Source: Microcebus murinus (lineage: Eukaryota; Chordata; Mammalia; Primates; Cheirogaleidae). Taken from it: a DNA stretch of 64,000 nucleotides. Positions 12,543 to 23,880 of this stretch are shown piece after piece. A program made the translations under genes and the position numbers. The number at the start of each line of letters is the position of its first letter. Within the stretch, counting starts at the first letter, position 1. The stretch is from assembly GCF_040939455.1 (NCBI RefSeq), contig NC_134117.1, positions 66,734,501 through 66,798,500 on the forward strand. Direction: 5' to 3'. The notes under the pieces were generated by a model that saw only the letters and a list, made by a program, of their open reading frames with translations, had not been told where the DNA came from and searched no databases.

Positions 12543-12745
12543 TGGTGAGAGCAAGGGTTTGGAGACAGGCAGACCAGGCCTTCCCCTTGTCCTTGGCCAG
12601 CCACCTGAGCCCTGTGAGCTGAGTGTCCTCACCGGGAAGACACAAACAGCATGCCCACCTCACACACACTTAGCCAAGGAGAGAGAGTGTGGGAAGTGCC
12701 TGGTGCGTTGGAGAAACTCAAACAATAAGACATTGTCCTCATGGT
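12543..12745 (+). repeat. MIR SINE remnant
   Basis: It matches MIR block order: 'ggtgagagcaagggtttgga', then 'gacaggcagaccaggcc', a 'gtgtcctcaccgggaa' block and 'ggaagtgcctggtgcgttgg'. Confidence 0.7.
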
Positions 12746-12854
12746 GATAATCATCACCAATATCATCTCATAGCTTAAAGTTTGGATCTTGAATAAAATG
12801 CAATTGCCTTGGAATAAATAACACTTGAAATTGTCCTCAGTCATCAGCCTGGTA

Positions 12855-12990
12855 AATTAGAAAGACTGCAAGACTGGGTTGTAGTCTTGGCCCAATTACT
12901 GACTCACTGTCAATTTATAAAAATGAAAGAGGAGCCAGATGGTTCTTAGGGTCTTCTCCAGGTGTGATGTTCTAAAAGTCTATGCTATTG
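12855..12990 (+). repeat. Diverged MIR-like remnant
   Basis: 'gactgggttgtagtcttggc' with 'ccaattactgactcactgtc' resembles the MIR core. Later parts are eroded. Confidence 0.4.
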
Positions 12991-12992
12991 AC

Positions 12993-13168
12993 TAATGGTT
13001 CTCAAAGTATGTTCCCTGGATCAGCAGCAGAAGCTTCCTAGAGAATTTACTAGAGAGGTAAATCCTCAGGTCCCACCTAGATCCACTGAATAAGAGCCTC
13101 TGGAAATAGGACCTAACAATCTATGTTTTAATAACTCTCCAGGTAACCCTGATGCATGCTAAAGTTGA
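12993..13168 (+). mobile_element. MER5A-type hAT DNA transposon remnant
   Basis: It begins 'aatggttctcaaagtatgtt' and has 'ctgaataagagcctctgga' and 'caatctatgttttaataa'. It ends 'ctgatgcatgctaaagttga'. It is close to the full MER5A length. Confidence 0.85.
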
Positions 13169-13424
13169 TATGTAATGATATAGACAGCTAGGCCAATTAA
13201 TTTCTGATCTTCTCTAGAAAGCAGGTTTAGAAAGAGGAAAAGTACTAAAGTTCTGGGGTCTTGGATTGGGACACTAAATGGAAGAAGGGGAGCCATATGG
13301 TAGAAAGACCAAAGCTACTGAAAACAAACTTTAAGGGAAAATCACACTGAACATCTTCTTCCCCAACAGTACTCTGCTGGTACTTCCCCATCCATTTTCT
13401 TCTTAGAAAGTTCAGGATAAACTT

Positions 13425-13560
13425 CCATGGTACAAACTGTGTCCATTTTCTACTCAAGGAAATTGAGGTTCAGAAAGAGCTATGCCCAAGGCCACAGAAT
13501 TAGCTCTTGGCAGAGCTTGAATTTCTCCCCAGGTCTCTGTGACTTCAAATGGCCTTCCTC
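13425..13560 (-). repeat. MIR SINE fragment
   Basis: Reverse MIR core: 'ccattttctactcaaggaaa' then 'ttgaggttcagaaagagc' and 'caaggccacagaattagc'. Confidence 0.7.
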
Positions 13561-14261
13561 CCTGCCACTTCAAAAGTTCAATGTCAACACCCCCAAAGAG
13601 CCGCATAGAGCCTCCTTAGCAACTGGCTCTGTTCTCATGCTGTTTTGTTCTCTTCTGCTTCCAGATTCTGGCTGAGCTTTTGCTAATGACATCTGCCTCC
13701 AGCACCTGACCCTATGGAGGCATTATTCCTTTTGGGGCCTCTGGCACTCTGGGGAGAAATAGTCTTTTTAGTAAACCAAGAAGTATCCTAGTGGGAGACG
13801 GATTCTCACATCTCCAAGGGAAAAAAAGCTGGTTTGGTACAAAGAAAAAAGAAAAGTCCTAACTTGGAAGAATCAATGGCTCCTTTCTCAAAATCTGAAA
13901 TTGTACACCATCAGCAAAACTTGAGGCCATAAACAACCTTCTCAGCAGGGCAAAGGGACACATTGATTTTCAATGAGTTGTCAAAATTTTAAATTGTCCA
14001 AAGACTATGATAAACAATAATCTAATCTGAGTTATTCCCTGGGAAAAATTAAGAATGATTTAAAAGAAAGAGTAATTTGGTTTGCCTAGATATAAAATAG
14101 ATTACAGAGGGAAAAGAACACAGAATGAAAAATGCCATCTCAGGAAAATGAAAAAAACCTAAGAACACATGAATTCAGAGTGCACAGAAGAAAACATCCC
14201 TGTGGTCAAACATCCCATAAAACACAGAGCTAGGGCTGTGCGGACACTCTCTGTATGCCAT
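13561..14261. other. Intronic sequence, nothing recognised
   Basis: The second half is AT-rich and A-rich on the plus strand. No exon or named element. Confidence 0.4.
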
Positions 14262-14318
14262 GCACACACACACACACACATGCACATGCACACACACACG
14301 CACATGCACACACACAAA
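14262..14318 (+). repeat. (CA)n microsatellite
   Basis: Imperfect CA repeat with 'catgca' interruptions. Confidence 0.9.
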
Positions 14319-14654
14319 CATCCAGGGAAGAATGCAGGTTCCTTGGCCCTGTTCACTCCCCTAGCAAGATGCTGGCATAGAGTTGATGATGGATAAATAT
14401 GTGTAAAGTGATTGAATGAAAAGCTGGAGGGACCGAAACTATGATCCGGGAAGTCGGGTGGGGCTGGCCATGTGCCATTTGCCCCTCTGGGTCTGGCCTC
14501 CTTCTTCCTCCACCCTAAAGCCTCCTCCAGAGCCTCATGTTCAAGGACAGCATCAATGGGTACCCTTGGCCTCTAAGAGTCGCTTTCTAAAATTCAAAAA
14601 ACATCAGGTCCTCATAAAACAACAATCGTAACACTAAGTGCCGTTTGTTCAAGC

Positions 14655-14820
14655 AGATGTTCTCAAAGTGGAGAAAGCATGAGGATCCCCGGGAGGGCCC
14701 GCGGGAACACAGATCAGGAACCTCCCATCGCCCAGCTTCGGGCTCATGAGATCTGGAGAGAGCCCAAGAATTCACATTTCTAACAAGTTCCCAGATGCTG
14801 CTGCTGCGGCTGGAACAAGG
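14655..14820 (+). mobile_element. MER5-type hAT transposon remnant
   Basis: 'atgttctcaaagtggaga' at the left, and 'caagaattcacatttctaac' followed by 'aagttcccagatgctgctgc' at the right, match the outline of the MER5 group. The middle is diverged. Confidence 0.6.
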
Positions 14821-14834
14821 CCCACCCTTTGATA

Positions 14835-15045
14835 GCGGCCGTGTTAAAATACACTCTGCAAGGCACAGTGCTAATCCCTTCACAGCAACTCTGGCCAGTC
14901 CCAGTGTTATTATTACTATCTCTCAGGAGTCAGTTAATTTGCCCAAGATCTCACGGTTGGGAAAAGATGAATGCAAGAGCCAAACCCAGTCCTCACTGAC
15001 GCAAAGCCCACGCCCTAGTCACCACGCTACGCTGCCTTAACTGAG
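14835..15045 (-). repeat. MIR SINE
   Basis: Reverse MIR: 'gcaaggcacagtgctaatcc', 'gttattattactatctctca', 'atttgcccaagatctcacgg' and a 'caccacgctacgctgcctta' end. It is nearly full length. Confidence 0.85.
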
Positions 15046-15835
15046 CATTTGACTTCGCGGAGACCAGTTCAAGTGAGACTCATGAACGAACATGCGCCCT
15101 GAGGCTAGGGTGGCCTTGCCTTCTTTTAATGTCTCTTTAGCTATAAAGAGTTGTCGGGACTCGGACTATGCTGGAAGGCGGGAGAAGCAGCAAACTTTCA
15201 TGTGAGCATAATTAATAGGAAAGAATGTCCCTTAATGGGTTGGCAAACCATCCCTGGGGGTTTATGTGGAAGAGCCTCAGTCTCTCACTCCATTTGTGGC
15301 TAATTATTCCTTTACGGACTTTGCTAAAATGTCAGAGCTCATACAACAGCCTTAGAGCACTTTGAAGGGCTATAAAAGTGGTCACATTCTGACCCGAAAG
15401 ATCCAAATGGACTCCCATCCCTCACGGCCGAACAAGCTCTGGGCTCTGTCTGTCAGGGTTTACAGCTTTATAAAGTCAAAGGCATCATAAAAGTTACCAC
15501 GAGAGGGGCCTGCAGGGGTGGCGGGTCACACCCCTGCACGGCCCTGCTGGGTGGCCCAGGGATGATGGCATCTCTGTTCTTGCTGGAGAGTCCTCTTATT
15601 ACGACGTCCTCACCTCACTGACTGAGGCCCGGCGTCTGGGCTGCACGCAATGGGTCCAAGTCCTCCCCCACGTGAAGGCTCTTCAAATACTGGGGACTCC
15701 GAATGCTACCACTGGGGATGTTCTTCATTAAGCACAGCATTTCTGCGTCCTCTTTCTGATCCTCAGCAGGCATCTCTCCTCACATTTCTAGTACTTCTCC
15801 TGGTTTGAGTGGATCTGCCTCTCACCTCCTTTCTG
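15046..15835. other. Repeat-poor unique segment, candidate conserved element
   Basis: No transposon family was recognised. It contains TAATTA-type homeodomain-like sites ('gcataattaatagg' near 15207, 'gctaattattcc' near 15299) and 'ggctataaaagtgg' near 15369. No coding pattern. Regulatory function is inference. Confidence 0.3.
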
Positions 15836-15892
15836 TCTGTCTGTCTGTCTCTCTGTGTCACACACACACACACACACTCATACACACACACC
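15836..15892 (+). repeat. Compound (CTGT)n(CA)n microsatellite
   Basis: 'ctgtctgtctgtctgtctct' is followed by 'cacacacacacacacac' and a further CA block. Confidence 0.9.
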
Positions 15893-16084
15893 AGTTTTAA
15901 AATGTAGAGCCCAGAGCAAATCTTAACATGCCCAAGTTGGAGAGCAGAGAGCACTATCAACTCTGTCAGAGGTCCCACCCCAGTGGAAACTACAACTTCC
16001 ACTAAAATACGTTTTATCTTGTTGATGATGATGATGGTATTAATCATAGTAATAATGGTAAAACACAAGGATAGCAGAAAGAGT

Positions 16085-16200
16085 CAGATAATTTTAGGGC
16101 AAAGGGTTTAACTTTTCTGAGTTTTGCATTCATTATTTGCAAAATGGAAATATCACAAAACGCCCTCAGTGAAGGCAGAGTGCATGAGCATACTGCTGCA
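16085..16200 (+). repeat. Possible MIR fragment
   Basis: 'gggtttaacttttctgagtt' then 'ttgcaaaatggaaatatcac' resembles the MIR splice-like core ('ctgagcctcagtttcctcat ... aaaatggg'). Diverged. Confidence 0.4.
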
Positions 16201-18479
16201 CCTAATTATTTCTTTATAAATGTTATTTTCCTGCCTCCCTTTCTCCCTTTTTGTTCCTGGACAAACAACATCATACTAATAAAGTGAAAATAAAAATAAA
16301 CCAAACAAAAATTGTCAACAATGTGGTTGACGTAATAAATCAAAATTGTTTTCACCAGCAATTTGTGTCTTCATTTTGATGTAATCAAATAACAAAACAA
16401 TTCAGTTCAAAATGCAAAAACATAAGTCATAAAACCCAAAGCAATAATGCTCAGTGGAACAAACAGAATGGAATCGGCCCACATTTACAGCCAGTGCTAA
16501 GGTGAAGCATATCAGACCCGGGTACAAAGCAATTACAGGGCAGAGCAAATCTGAAAAATAAAATCAGATTTAGGGGGAGTCAACATCCTCCCACTCCCTC
16601 TAATGAGGAGCTTGAAAATAATCAAAGTTAGCATGATGGCACGGATATTGGTTTGATTCCAGAGCTTACCCTACCAAATTATAAAAAATCATAAAAGAAA
16701 GTAATTGAAGAATTCATAATGAGGTTTGCTTGGCAATGCTGAAAACCCAAAGCAAAGTAATTTAATAAGGGAGCACAGTGGGGGCTTTCCTTGATCTTTC
16801 GACTATATTATCCCAAACAATCATCATCAGGCAGATTTAAGCAGCAAGGAGTTATGAAGAGGCCACCTTAGTTAATGTGTGGTGACTGGCATCGGCAAGA
16901 CTGACTGTGCCCCCCAGGCCCAGGGCAGAGGACCCCTCCCCTCCCGGGTACCCCTCCTCTCTCCTCACTCTCCCTGCGACCGGACCCCAGCAATCCTGCT
17001 GCTCATTCGTGCTTAAGAAAGACGCACATGACTGCATTTCCACCCACTTACACTGATTACTCGTTGAACATTTATTTCGTTTGATTTTAGAAAGGGTCGG
17101 AGGCTTCGAATGTCCCCGTGCTATATCTGCCCCTGTGCTGCCTGAGGCCGCCCTGGGGACAGACACATGAATAAGAGCCAGGCCCCACCCTAGAGCAGCT
17201 CCACGTCTGTCGTGACGGAGCCTGGCCCTGGGGCTCGGATGGCCGATGGCGAGGCTGCGCTCTGGGATGCCCAGTGTGGTGCGGGCACGAGGGCGCCCAG
17301 GGAAGGCTCAGGAGAAGCGAATGCTTCCGTTAAGGCTCCAGGGGTGGCCAGGAAGCAGTCTGGCAGACAAAGAAAGGGAACGGTGCTGCACCGCACCGCG
17401 GTGCACAAGAGGTGTGGAGAGGGGAGGGAACCCTCCGGCTCCGGTAACACGGTGGGCCAGTGGCGTGGGAGCTGAGCACGCGTGGGAGCTGAGCACGGGT
17501 GGGAGCTGAGGCTTCCTTCAGGAGTCTCGTCCATTGCCGCAGAGACTCACAGGGTAAGGACAAGGGCACCCGAGTGAGAAAAGCTCAGCCCGACTCCAGC
17601 TTGATCATCAGCAAGCCCCTAACCCTCCTGGGACGTTAGTTTCCTCACGAGTGAGGAGACCTGGTTGTGCTGAAGCACAGTCTCGTGGATGCGGGGGAGA
17701 AACTTAACCCCGGCCCCGGGCAGTCCCAGGCCTCTCTAACGGTAACCGCTATGATTCGATTAATCTCCTGATTGTCCAACCTTTGACAGGAGGCCCTGTC
17801 CGAGGAAGGCCGTGGTAAAGTAAGAAAAGAAGCAAAAATCTTTATTTTTGAAATAACATACTGTCCCAAATTGGCCTTTGTCTACTCTTAACAACTCAGG
17901 TTTAGGAATAAAGTGCCATGTCCACTTTTACATATTAACTGAGCTCAGCACTAGTAAATAAGTTGATGGATAAATGAATTAAAAAATGTATAAAAACCCA
18001 AATACTTTAAATAGTAAATCACTGCAGAAAGACAAATTTGGGGAAGGGGTCTGTACATGCATCACTTCTGAATTTTAAACTACTATAGACTTCTAACCAT
18101 GATCTTATGCAATATCCCCAAAATCACCATAATTTTTTTATCACAGGTTATGGTGGCAATGTTCAAATGTGGTTCTAGGGAAAAAAGGATTGAAAAGAAA
18201 ATGTTTGCTGCTTCACACTAGTCCCCAGAATAATAAAGCAAAATAAAGCAAAAATGCATGCACATACAAATGCATAACGTACATTTGTAAAGAGAAAGAA
18301 AAAAGTCACAATGAATAACATGAGAAAAATAAAAAAATACCAATTTATAAAAAGACTTCTATATAAGATAAATCACAAGAATTTGACTAAATTAATCAAC
18401 TGAAACATGGATATTCTTTTGATTACAAAACTAATAATATAATTCATCCAAGCCCTACTTTTGGCAATACTCAGTGATA
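16201..18479. other. Intronic sequence; AT-rich, then GC-rich, then AT-rich
   Basis: 16200-16860 is AT-rich with no named repeat. 16900-17600 is GC-rich and carries a short tandem repeat at about 17470-17510. 17870-18480 is AT-rich and may be LINE-derived. Overlapping frames in the GC-rich part are not convincing genes. Confidence 0.4.
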
Positions 18480-19010
18480 TTTTGCCAAGAGCTTTAAATG
18501 TTTATATATTTTTGACACCATAATTCTACTTTTGAGAATTAAACCTACAGAATAAATATAGTAACTAGAAAAACATTAGGCATGAAAATGTTCATTACAA
18601 TGTTATTTATATGTGGAAAAAATTGAACTCAAATGACAATTGAGGAGGGAATGCTTGAATAAATTTTTTACCTCAAATAGTTTATATCTATTTGATGAAG
18701 TATTCATTAGCCACTAAACAACTTTTATAAATTTTACAACAATGTTAGAAAAAATGCAAGTTAAAATATATTTTCTATAACACTATATAATTATATAGAT
18801 TCTTTTTGGAAAATAAAAAGGGATTTCATGCAAATACACAAAAAATTTCTTAGAATTGTATTTAGGTGGTGAACAGAGATGTCTGATTAGTTTTCTTCTG
18901 CTTATTTTTATTTCTTATGTCCTGGAATATTTTACACTTTTCTTAGTGGCGACATATTATATGTAAATTATAAACATACAACTTAAAGATTTCTTTTCAA
19001 AACTGGTTAT
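18480..19010 (+). repeat. Old L1/HAL1-type LINE 3' region
   Basis: Ordered LINE-like blocks: 'ccataattctacttttgaga', 'gaaaatgttcattacaatgt', 'gaagtattcattagccacta', then a 3' part with 'tggtgaacagagatgtctga' and 'tggaatattttacacttttc'. Coding potential is gone. Confidence 0.6.
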
Positions 19011-19562
19011 TCTTTTAAAGGTTGACACTAACTAGGGGATGTTTAAGCGCATTTGGAGTTGGGAGGACCACAGAGTTACGCATGTGAGGAAAAATCAGGT
19101 ACATTTTACCTGGCCAGGGAAGGCATCGAGGACTTAGGAGGCAGAATCTCAAGACCAGGAAGGGATCCGAAGGCAGAAACAGTTAAGCAGTGAAAACACC
19201 ACTGCCCTCCTTCTCCTACAAGGAGTTATACATTTAGCAGAAATGAAAGTGCATTTTGTTCACTTGACGTTCAACTCTCCGCCTCTCTGATTTCCATTAA
19301 CTTTCTATTTTATTTTCTACTTGCCAGTTTTCTCCCACATTCCACACTTTTATCTTCAAAACAGAAAACAAATTAAGGCATGTGGATTATAAAATGCGTG
19401 TCCATGACAGCACTATCTTAGGAAGCTTCTTCCAACCACTAAGCAGAGTAGATCCCTGCTCTGGGCATGCACAGGCTTCTCAACGCCACACCACAGCCAC
19501 GTGCTGCCCTCCGGAATTCAGCAGGGATACCCCGAAAAAAGGATTAAGCCCGAGACTTCAAT

Positions 19563-19905
19563 TTTGAACTAAATGATAACGAATACACAAGATATAAAAA
19601 TTCATGGGATGCAGCTAAAACAGTGCTTAGAAGGGAAATTATACCTCTAATGCTCTAATGCTTATATTAGGAAAGAAAACAAGTACAGAATTAATGATTT
19701 AAGTTTTAACGTTACAAAGCTATTACAGAAGAAGAGCAAATTATAACTAAAGTAAAATAGAGGTAATTTTTTTTTTTTTTGCAAAAGAGCTGAAATCAAT
19801 AAAATATAAAAGCAACAGTGAAAATCAATGAAATCAAAGTTTTTTTGTTTTGTTTTTTTAACATAAAAACAATGTTCACAGACTGGAAGATTCAGTATCG
19901 TAAAA
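19563..19905 (+). repeat. L1 ORF2 fragment, interrupted by Alu
   Basis: 'catgggatgcagctaaaaca' with 'gtgcttagaagggaaattat', 'tgcttatattaggaaagaaa' and 'agaagagcaaattataacta' are L1 ORF2 sequence. A T-rich stretch and an internal deletion follow. Then comes a later ORF2 block, 'gactggaagattcagtatcg', directly before the Alu. Confidence 0.85.
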
Positions 19906-19918
19906 ATATAAATTTTCC

Positions 19919-20270
19919 GGCCGGGCGCGGTGGCTCACGCCTGTAATCCTAGCTCTTGGGAGCCCGAGGCGGGCGGATTGCTCAAGGTCAGGAGTTCAAA
20001 ACCAGCCTGAGCAAGAGCGAGACCCCGTCTCTACTATAAATAGAAAGAAATTAATTGGCCAACTGATATATATATAAAAAAAATTAGCCGGGCATGGTGG
20101 CGCATGCCTGTAGTCCCAGCTACTCGGGAGGCAGAGGCAGAAGGATCGCTCGAGCCCAGGAGTTTGAGGTTGCTGTGAGCTAGGCTGACGCCACGGCACT
20201 CACTCTAGCCTGGACAACAAACCGAGACTCTGTCTCAAAAAAAAAAATAAAATAAAATAAAAAAAAATAT
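19919..20270 (+). mobile_element. Full-length Alu SINE, strepsirrhine type
   Basis: A dimeric Alu starts ggccgggcgcggtggctcac and ends in an A-rich tail with 'aaataaaataaaat' from 20236. The link between the arms is a long A/T-rich segment with 'agaaagaaattaattggcca' and 'actgatatatatata', and the right arm has 'gctgtgagctaggctgacgc'. I recognise these as features of lemur/loris Alus. A 13-bp duplication, atataaattttcc, flanks it exactly (19906-19918 and 20271-20283). It sits inside an older L1 in the same orientation. Confidence 0.97.
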
Positions 20271-20283
20271 ATATAAATTTTCC

Positions 20284-20640
20284 TCAAAATAATCGATATA
20301 TTAAATGTAATAGTTACCAAAATCTCAAGAGGCTATTTTGAAGAAATTGGAAAGATGATTTTAAAATTTAAATGGAAATTCAAGGGATCTAGAGTTGTCC
20401 ACACACTAGTGTAGAAGAAGAACAAAGTTGGAGAACTCAAACTACCTGATCTAAGGAATTATTATAATACTAAAGTGATCAAGACATTTTTGTATTGCTA
20501 TAATAATAGATGTAGATAAATGGAACATAATAGAGAATCCAGAAATAGAACAATCTATCCATGGCCAGTTGACTTTTAATCTAGGTATATAGCCAATTTG
20601 TTGAGTAAATACAAGTCTTTTTAACAAATGGTACTGATTC
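20284..20640 (+). repeat. L1 ORF2 fragment, continuation after the Alu
   Basis: 'ttaccaaaatctcaagaggc', 'tactaaagtgatcaagacat', 'agataaatggaacataatag' and 'ccatggccagttgactttta' are L1 ORF2 blocks in order. They continue the copy interrupted at 19918. Confidence 0.9.
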
Positions 20641-20647
20641 AATTTGA

Positions 20648-20725
20648 TATATGTGTGTGTATATATATATGCGTGTATATGTATATATAATATATATAAA
20701 ATAATACAATACAAATATTTACAAT
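20648..20725 (+). repeat. TA/TG-rich microsatellite
   Basis: 'gtgtgtgtatatatatat', 'gtgtatatgtatatata' and 'atatatataaaataatac'. Confidence 0.85.
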
Positions 20726-20754
20726 ATAACACAATAAAAATCTTTTTGACTGTA

Positions 20755-21235
20755 GACAATTTAGTGGGTGTAAACAGATATCTCATTATTGTTTTAATTT
20801 GCATTCCTGTGGTGACTAGTGAGTTGAGTACTTTTTCACATGCTTATTGGTCATCCATGTATCTTCTCTCATGAAATGTGTGCTCAAGTCTTCTGTAAAT
20901 TTTTATTGGGGTCTTCATCTTTTCCTTGATGATTTATATTAGTCTTTTAAATATTTAGCATGTAAGTCTTTGACCAAATATAAGTGCTACAAATATAATT
21001 CTCAGTCTGTAATTTGCCCATTGATTTTCTTAATGGTGTGTTTTGAGGAATAGACATTTTTAGACTTAAAATTCCATTTATCAATTTTTTTAGGGTTATT
21101 ACTTTTTGTATCCTGCCTAAAAAGTCTTCTCTATTCCAAATTTGCAAAGTTTCTTCTAGAAGTTTTTACATTTAATTCTACGTTGCATCTCAAATTAATA
21201 TTTTGTGTATGAGATAAGAAAGTGGCCCAGGTTCA
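20755..21235 (-). repeat. L1 ORF2 3' fragment
   Basis: In reverse orientation: 'ttttaatttgcattcctgtg' with 'gtgactagtgagttgagtac', 'ttgcccattgattttcttaa' and 'ccatttatcaatttttttag'. It is opposite in direction to the L1 at 19563-20640. Confidence 0.85.
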
Positions 21236-21236
21236 C

Positions 21237-21305
21237 TATATATATATAATACATATATATGTAACTTTATATATGTAAATTTTATATATATATATAAATT
21301 TTAAA
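21237..21305. repeat. AT-rich simple repeat
   Basis: Imperfect (TA)n: 'tatatatatataat', 'acatatatatgtaac', 'tttatatatatatataaat'. Confidence 0.85.
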
Positions 21306-21389
21306 TATGAAAGCCTTGATCTCCTGGGTCCTAGGTAGATGTGTGCTCACAATTTCATGGAATATCTCATAGACATTTTGTTGGATAAA

Positions 21390-21525
21390 GGAAGCCAAAC
21401 ACAAGCACCCATATTCTATGTGGTTCTATTTATATGAACTACAAGAGCAGGTAAATTTAATATGTGTTGCTAAAAATCTGCAAGTAATTGTCTCTGGGGA
21501 AGAGGAGAAGTGTCTGGCAACACTA
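21390..21525 (+). repeat. L1 3'-end copy A (partial duplicate)
   Basis: 'agccaaacacaagcaccc', 'ttatatgaactacaagagca' and 'aattgtctctggggaagagg' match an old L1 3' UTR. The same segment is repeated at 21701-21822. Confidence 0.75.
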
Positions 21526-21955
21526 ATGTTGGTTAGAATGTCCAGCAACTGGAACTTACAAGTATGCAAGTAGTATGTTCCTAGCGCACGTATGAAATAG
21601 CATAATCACATTGGAGTGGTTAGGCAATGCACACAGCAGTGAACACACTACCTTAGGACCCAGGAATTCCACCCTTTCATATTTAGCACAGAAAAATGAA
21701 AGCTAAATACAAACACATATATTTTATATGGTTCTATCTAAATGAACTACAAGAGAAGGTAAATTTAATCTGTGGTGCTAAAAATCTGCGTGTAGTTGTA
21801 TCTGGGGAAGAGTAAAAGTGTCTAGAAAGTGACAGGAGAAAGCTTTTGAAGGTGATGGAAATGTTCTATATCTTGTTTTACGTGGTTATTACATAACTGA
21901 ATTCATAAAATAGACATGTGTGCATTTTACTCTTGGTCAATTACACCCCATAAAA
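21526..21955 (+). repeat. L1 ORF2 end and 3' UTR, copy B
   Basis: It begins with ORF2-end blocks ('gaatgtccagcaactggaac', 'cccaggaattccacc'). It then repeats the copy-A segment ('aactacaagagaaggtaaat') and finishes with 'ggtgatggaaatgttctata' and 'gtgtgcattttactcttgg'. Confidence 0.75.
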
Positions 21956-22024
21956 AACTAAGTGCTATTTGTCTTTATTCTTTTAATATCATTTTCCTAA
22001 CATGTATTGATGCTAAGAAAGTTT

Positions 22025-22210
22025 GCTGACGTCTACTGAATGCATTCCTTGTGCTACAATCCACACCAGATGCTTTAGCCCTTATGCAAAGGTAAACTCA
22101 CAGCTAATCTGGGCAGGCTTTCTCCACTGTCACAGATGGTCTGGAAAGGTGAATTGACTTGTTCAACACCACGGATTAAATTAGGTTGAAAGTGGAATTT
22201 AAACTCCCAT
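22025..22210 (-). repeat. MIR SINE remnant
   Basis: Reverse MIR outline: 'gtctactgaatgcattcctt', 'cacagatggtctggaaagg', 'gacttgttcaacaccac' and 'tggaatttaaactcccatat'. Confidence 0.6.
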
Positions 22211-23674
22211 ATCTTAACTCCTAGAAAGAAGAAGCTACTCAAACTACGTTTCTGGAAGGGGCGAATAAGTTCACAGGTGAATGAAGAAAGAGAAGATACC
22301 GTCCAACTTGCAAAGTGGATATAGAGCCTTTTCAGCAAGTAGGAAAGGTGTAGAGATGAACTATCGATCATCCAATGTGAGTGGCTGGGAAGGAAGGAGA
22401 CTTATAAAATCCCCAATCCGCATTGCCTTGGAAGCAGAGAACGGACAAAACTTGTGTCTCGGATCATGCCTGCAAGGCCCCTGCTGTTGCTGAGAGCAGT
22501 GTTCTTGCTTTTCACTACACAGGGCTACCTAGTTCTTACTAGTCCCTTTCCAGGAGGGCCAAATCTGCACCCCTCCCAAACTCTCTTGATCTTCAAATCT
22601 GGCATCCCAAAAGTACAAAGAAGTATCATCCCGTACAAGCCTCTCCCCATTCCTCAGTACGTACTGCCGCATGCCTTGGAAACAGGATGCTGCCACATGT
22701 GTGGCCACCTTCCTCACCTTGCTCCTTCCAAATGGAGGGTGCCGTGGGGTGCCAAAGTTCCCGATCCTTCTGTGAAAGACTGCCGTCTTTTCTGAAGACC
22801 ACACCACATTCTCTGCCACAGAGTTTGTTCCGTGACACTGAGCAGGGACTGTCTACAAGGAGAGCAGCCCCGTTACAGAGCGGGAAGAAGGGAACAAATG
22901 CAGGTGCTGACAGGTTATGCCCACATACAATCTGATGCCAGGGCAAGCTTTAGATCAGGGATAAAAATAAATAAGAACTGTGGGTCCGTTTTCTTCCTAC
23001 ATTTGCATTCACACTTTATGACCTCAGCTGTATTTACTGAGCGGAAAACACCACCTTCTGCTGTAACTGCTGGCCTCCAGAGCTACTTCCCTCTGAAAAA
23101 TACTATCTCCAGCCACAGGGTCTGAAACAAGCTACTCACTTATTTATTCAAAGAACTCAATGAGCTGTGAAGATTGACATTTAAACTATTAACACTATAT
23201 TCTATGTGACAATGTTATTAAATATTAGGTCTGATTTATGGAAAGGCTTAATCAATTGGTGGTCCAGGTCAGCCCTGGCACTGCACAGAAATTGGGTTAT
23301 TCTGGATGTTGCTTGATGGAGTTGATCAAGTTAAAGAAAAAGAAAAAAAATCCCACCAGCATCATTAAAGTCTGACTTCTTATGACAAAGTTATTACCAT
23401 ATAAATTTGAACCACTTGCCAGCTCAACTCTGCATCTCAAAGTTTCTCTAATTGATATTTTAATAGTTTGAAAAATCGAAAGATAAAGTCACAGACTTAA
23501 ATAACCTTTGCTATGACACATGGAAGGAGGGGTAAGGCCTTTAAAAATGACAGCATATATCTTGCTACTTTGGTGTCAAAGAAAGGAAACACAAGCACAA
23601 GTAAAGAGTACACAAGGGGGAGGGGACACACGGAGGTATAGAAAAGACAGTGCCACCCTGCGGGAAGAGGCAGG
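22211..23674. other. Unique intronic sequence; AT-rich second half
   Basis: No named repeat. A 113-codon plus-strand frame (22454-22795) starts with a hydrophobic run that imitates a signal peptide, but I recognise no domain, splice context or promoter. 22940-23560 is repeat-poor and AT-rich with 'ctctaattgatatttt', so it is a candidate conserved element by inference. Confidence 0.35.
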
Positions 23675-23880
23675 GTTGGAGCAAGGTTTTGATGACCATG
23701 TCACTACTTACTCCTGTCTGTGTGACCTTGGGCAAGTTACTGCATTTCTCTGAGGCTCAGGTCCAGTCACTACATAATGGGGACAATAATAATCAAGTAG
23801 TATACTTAGCATGAAAGCATGAACGTGTGTAAATCATCTGGCACAGTGCCTGGGACACAGAGGCTGCCCTATAGATTTCA
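23675..23880 (+). repeat. MIR SINE
   Basis: 'ctgtctgtgtgaccttgggc' followed by 'aagttactgcatttctctga', 'aatggggacaataataatca' and 'catctggcacagtgcctggg' form a clear MIR. Confidence 0.9.
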
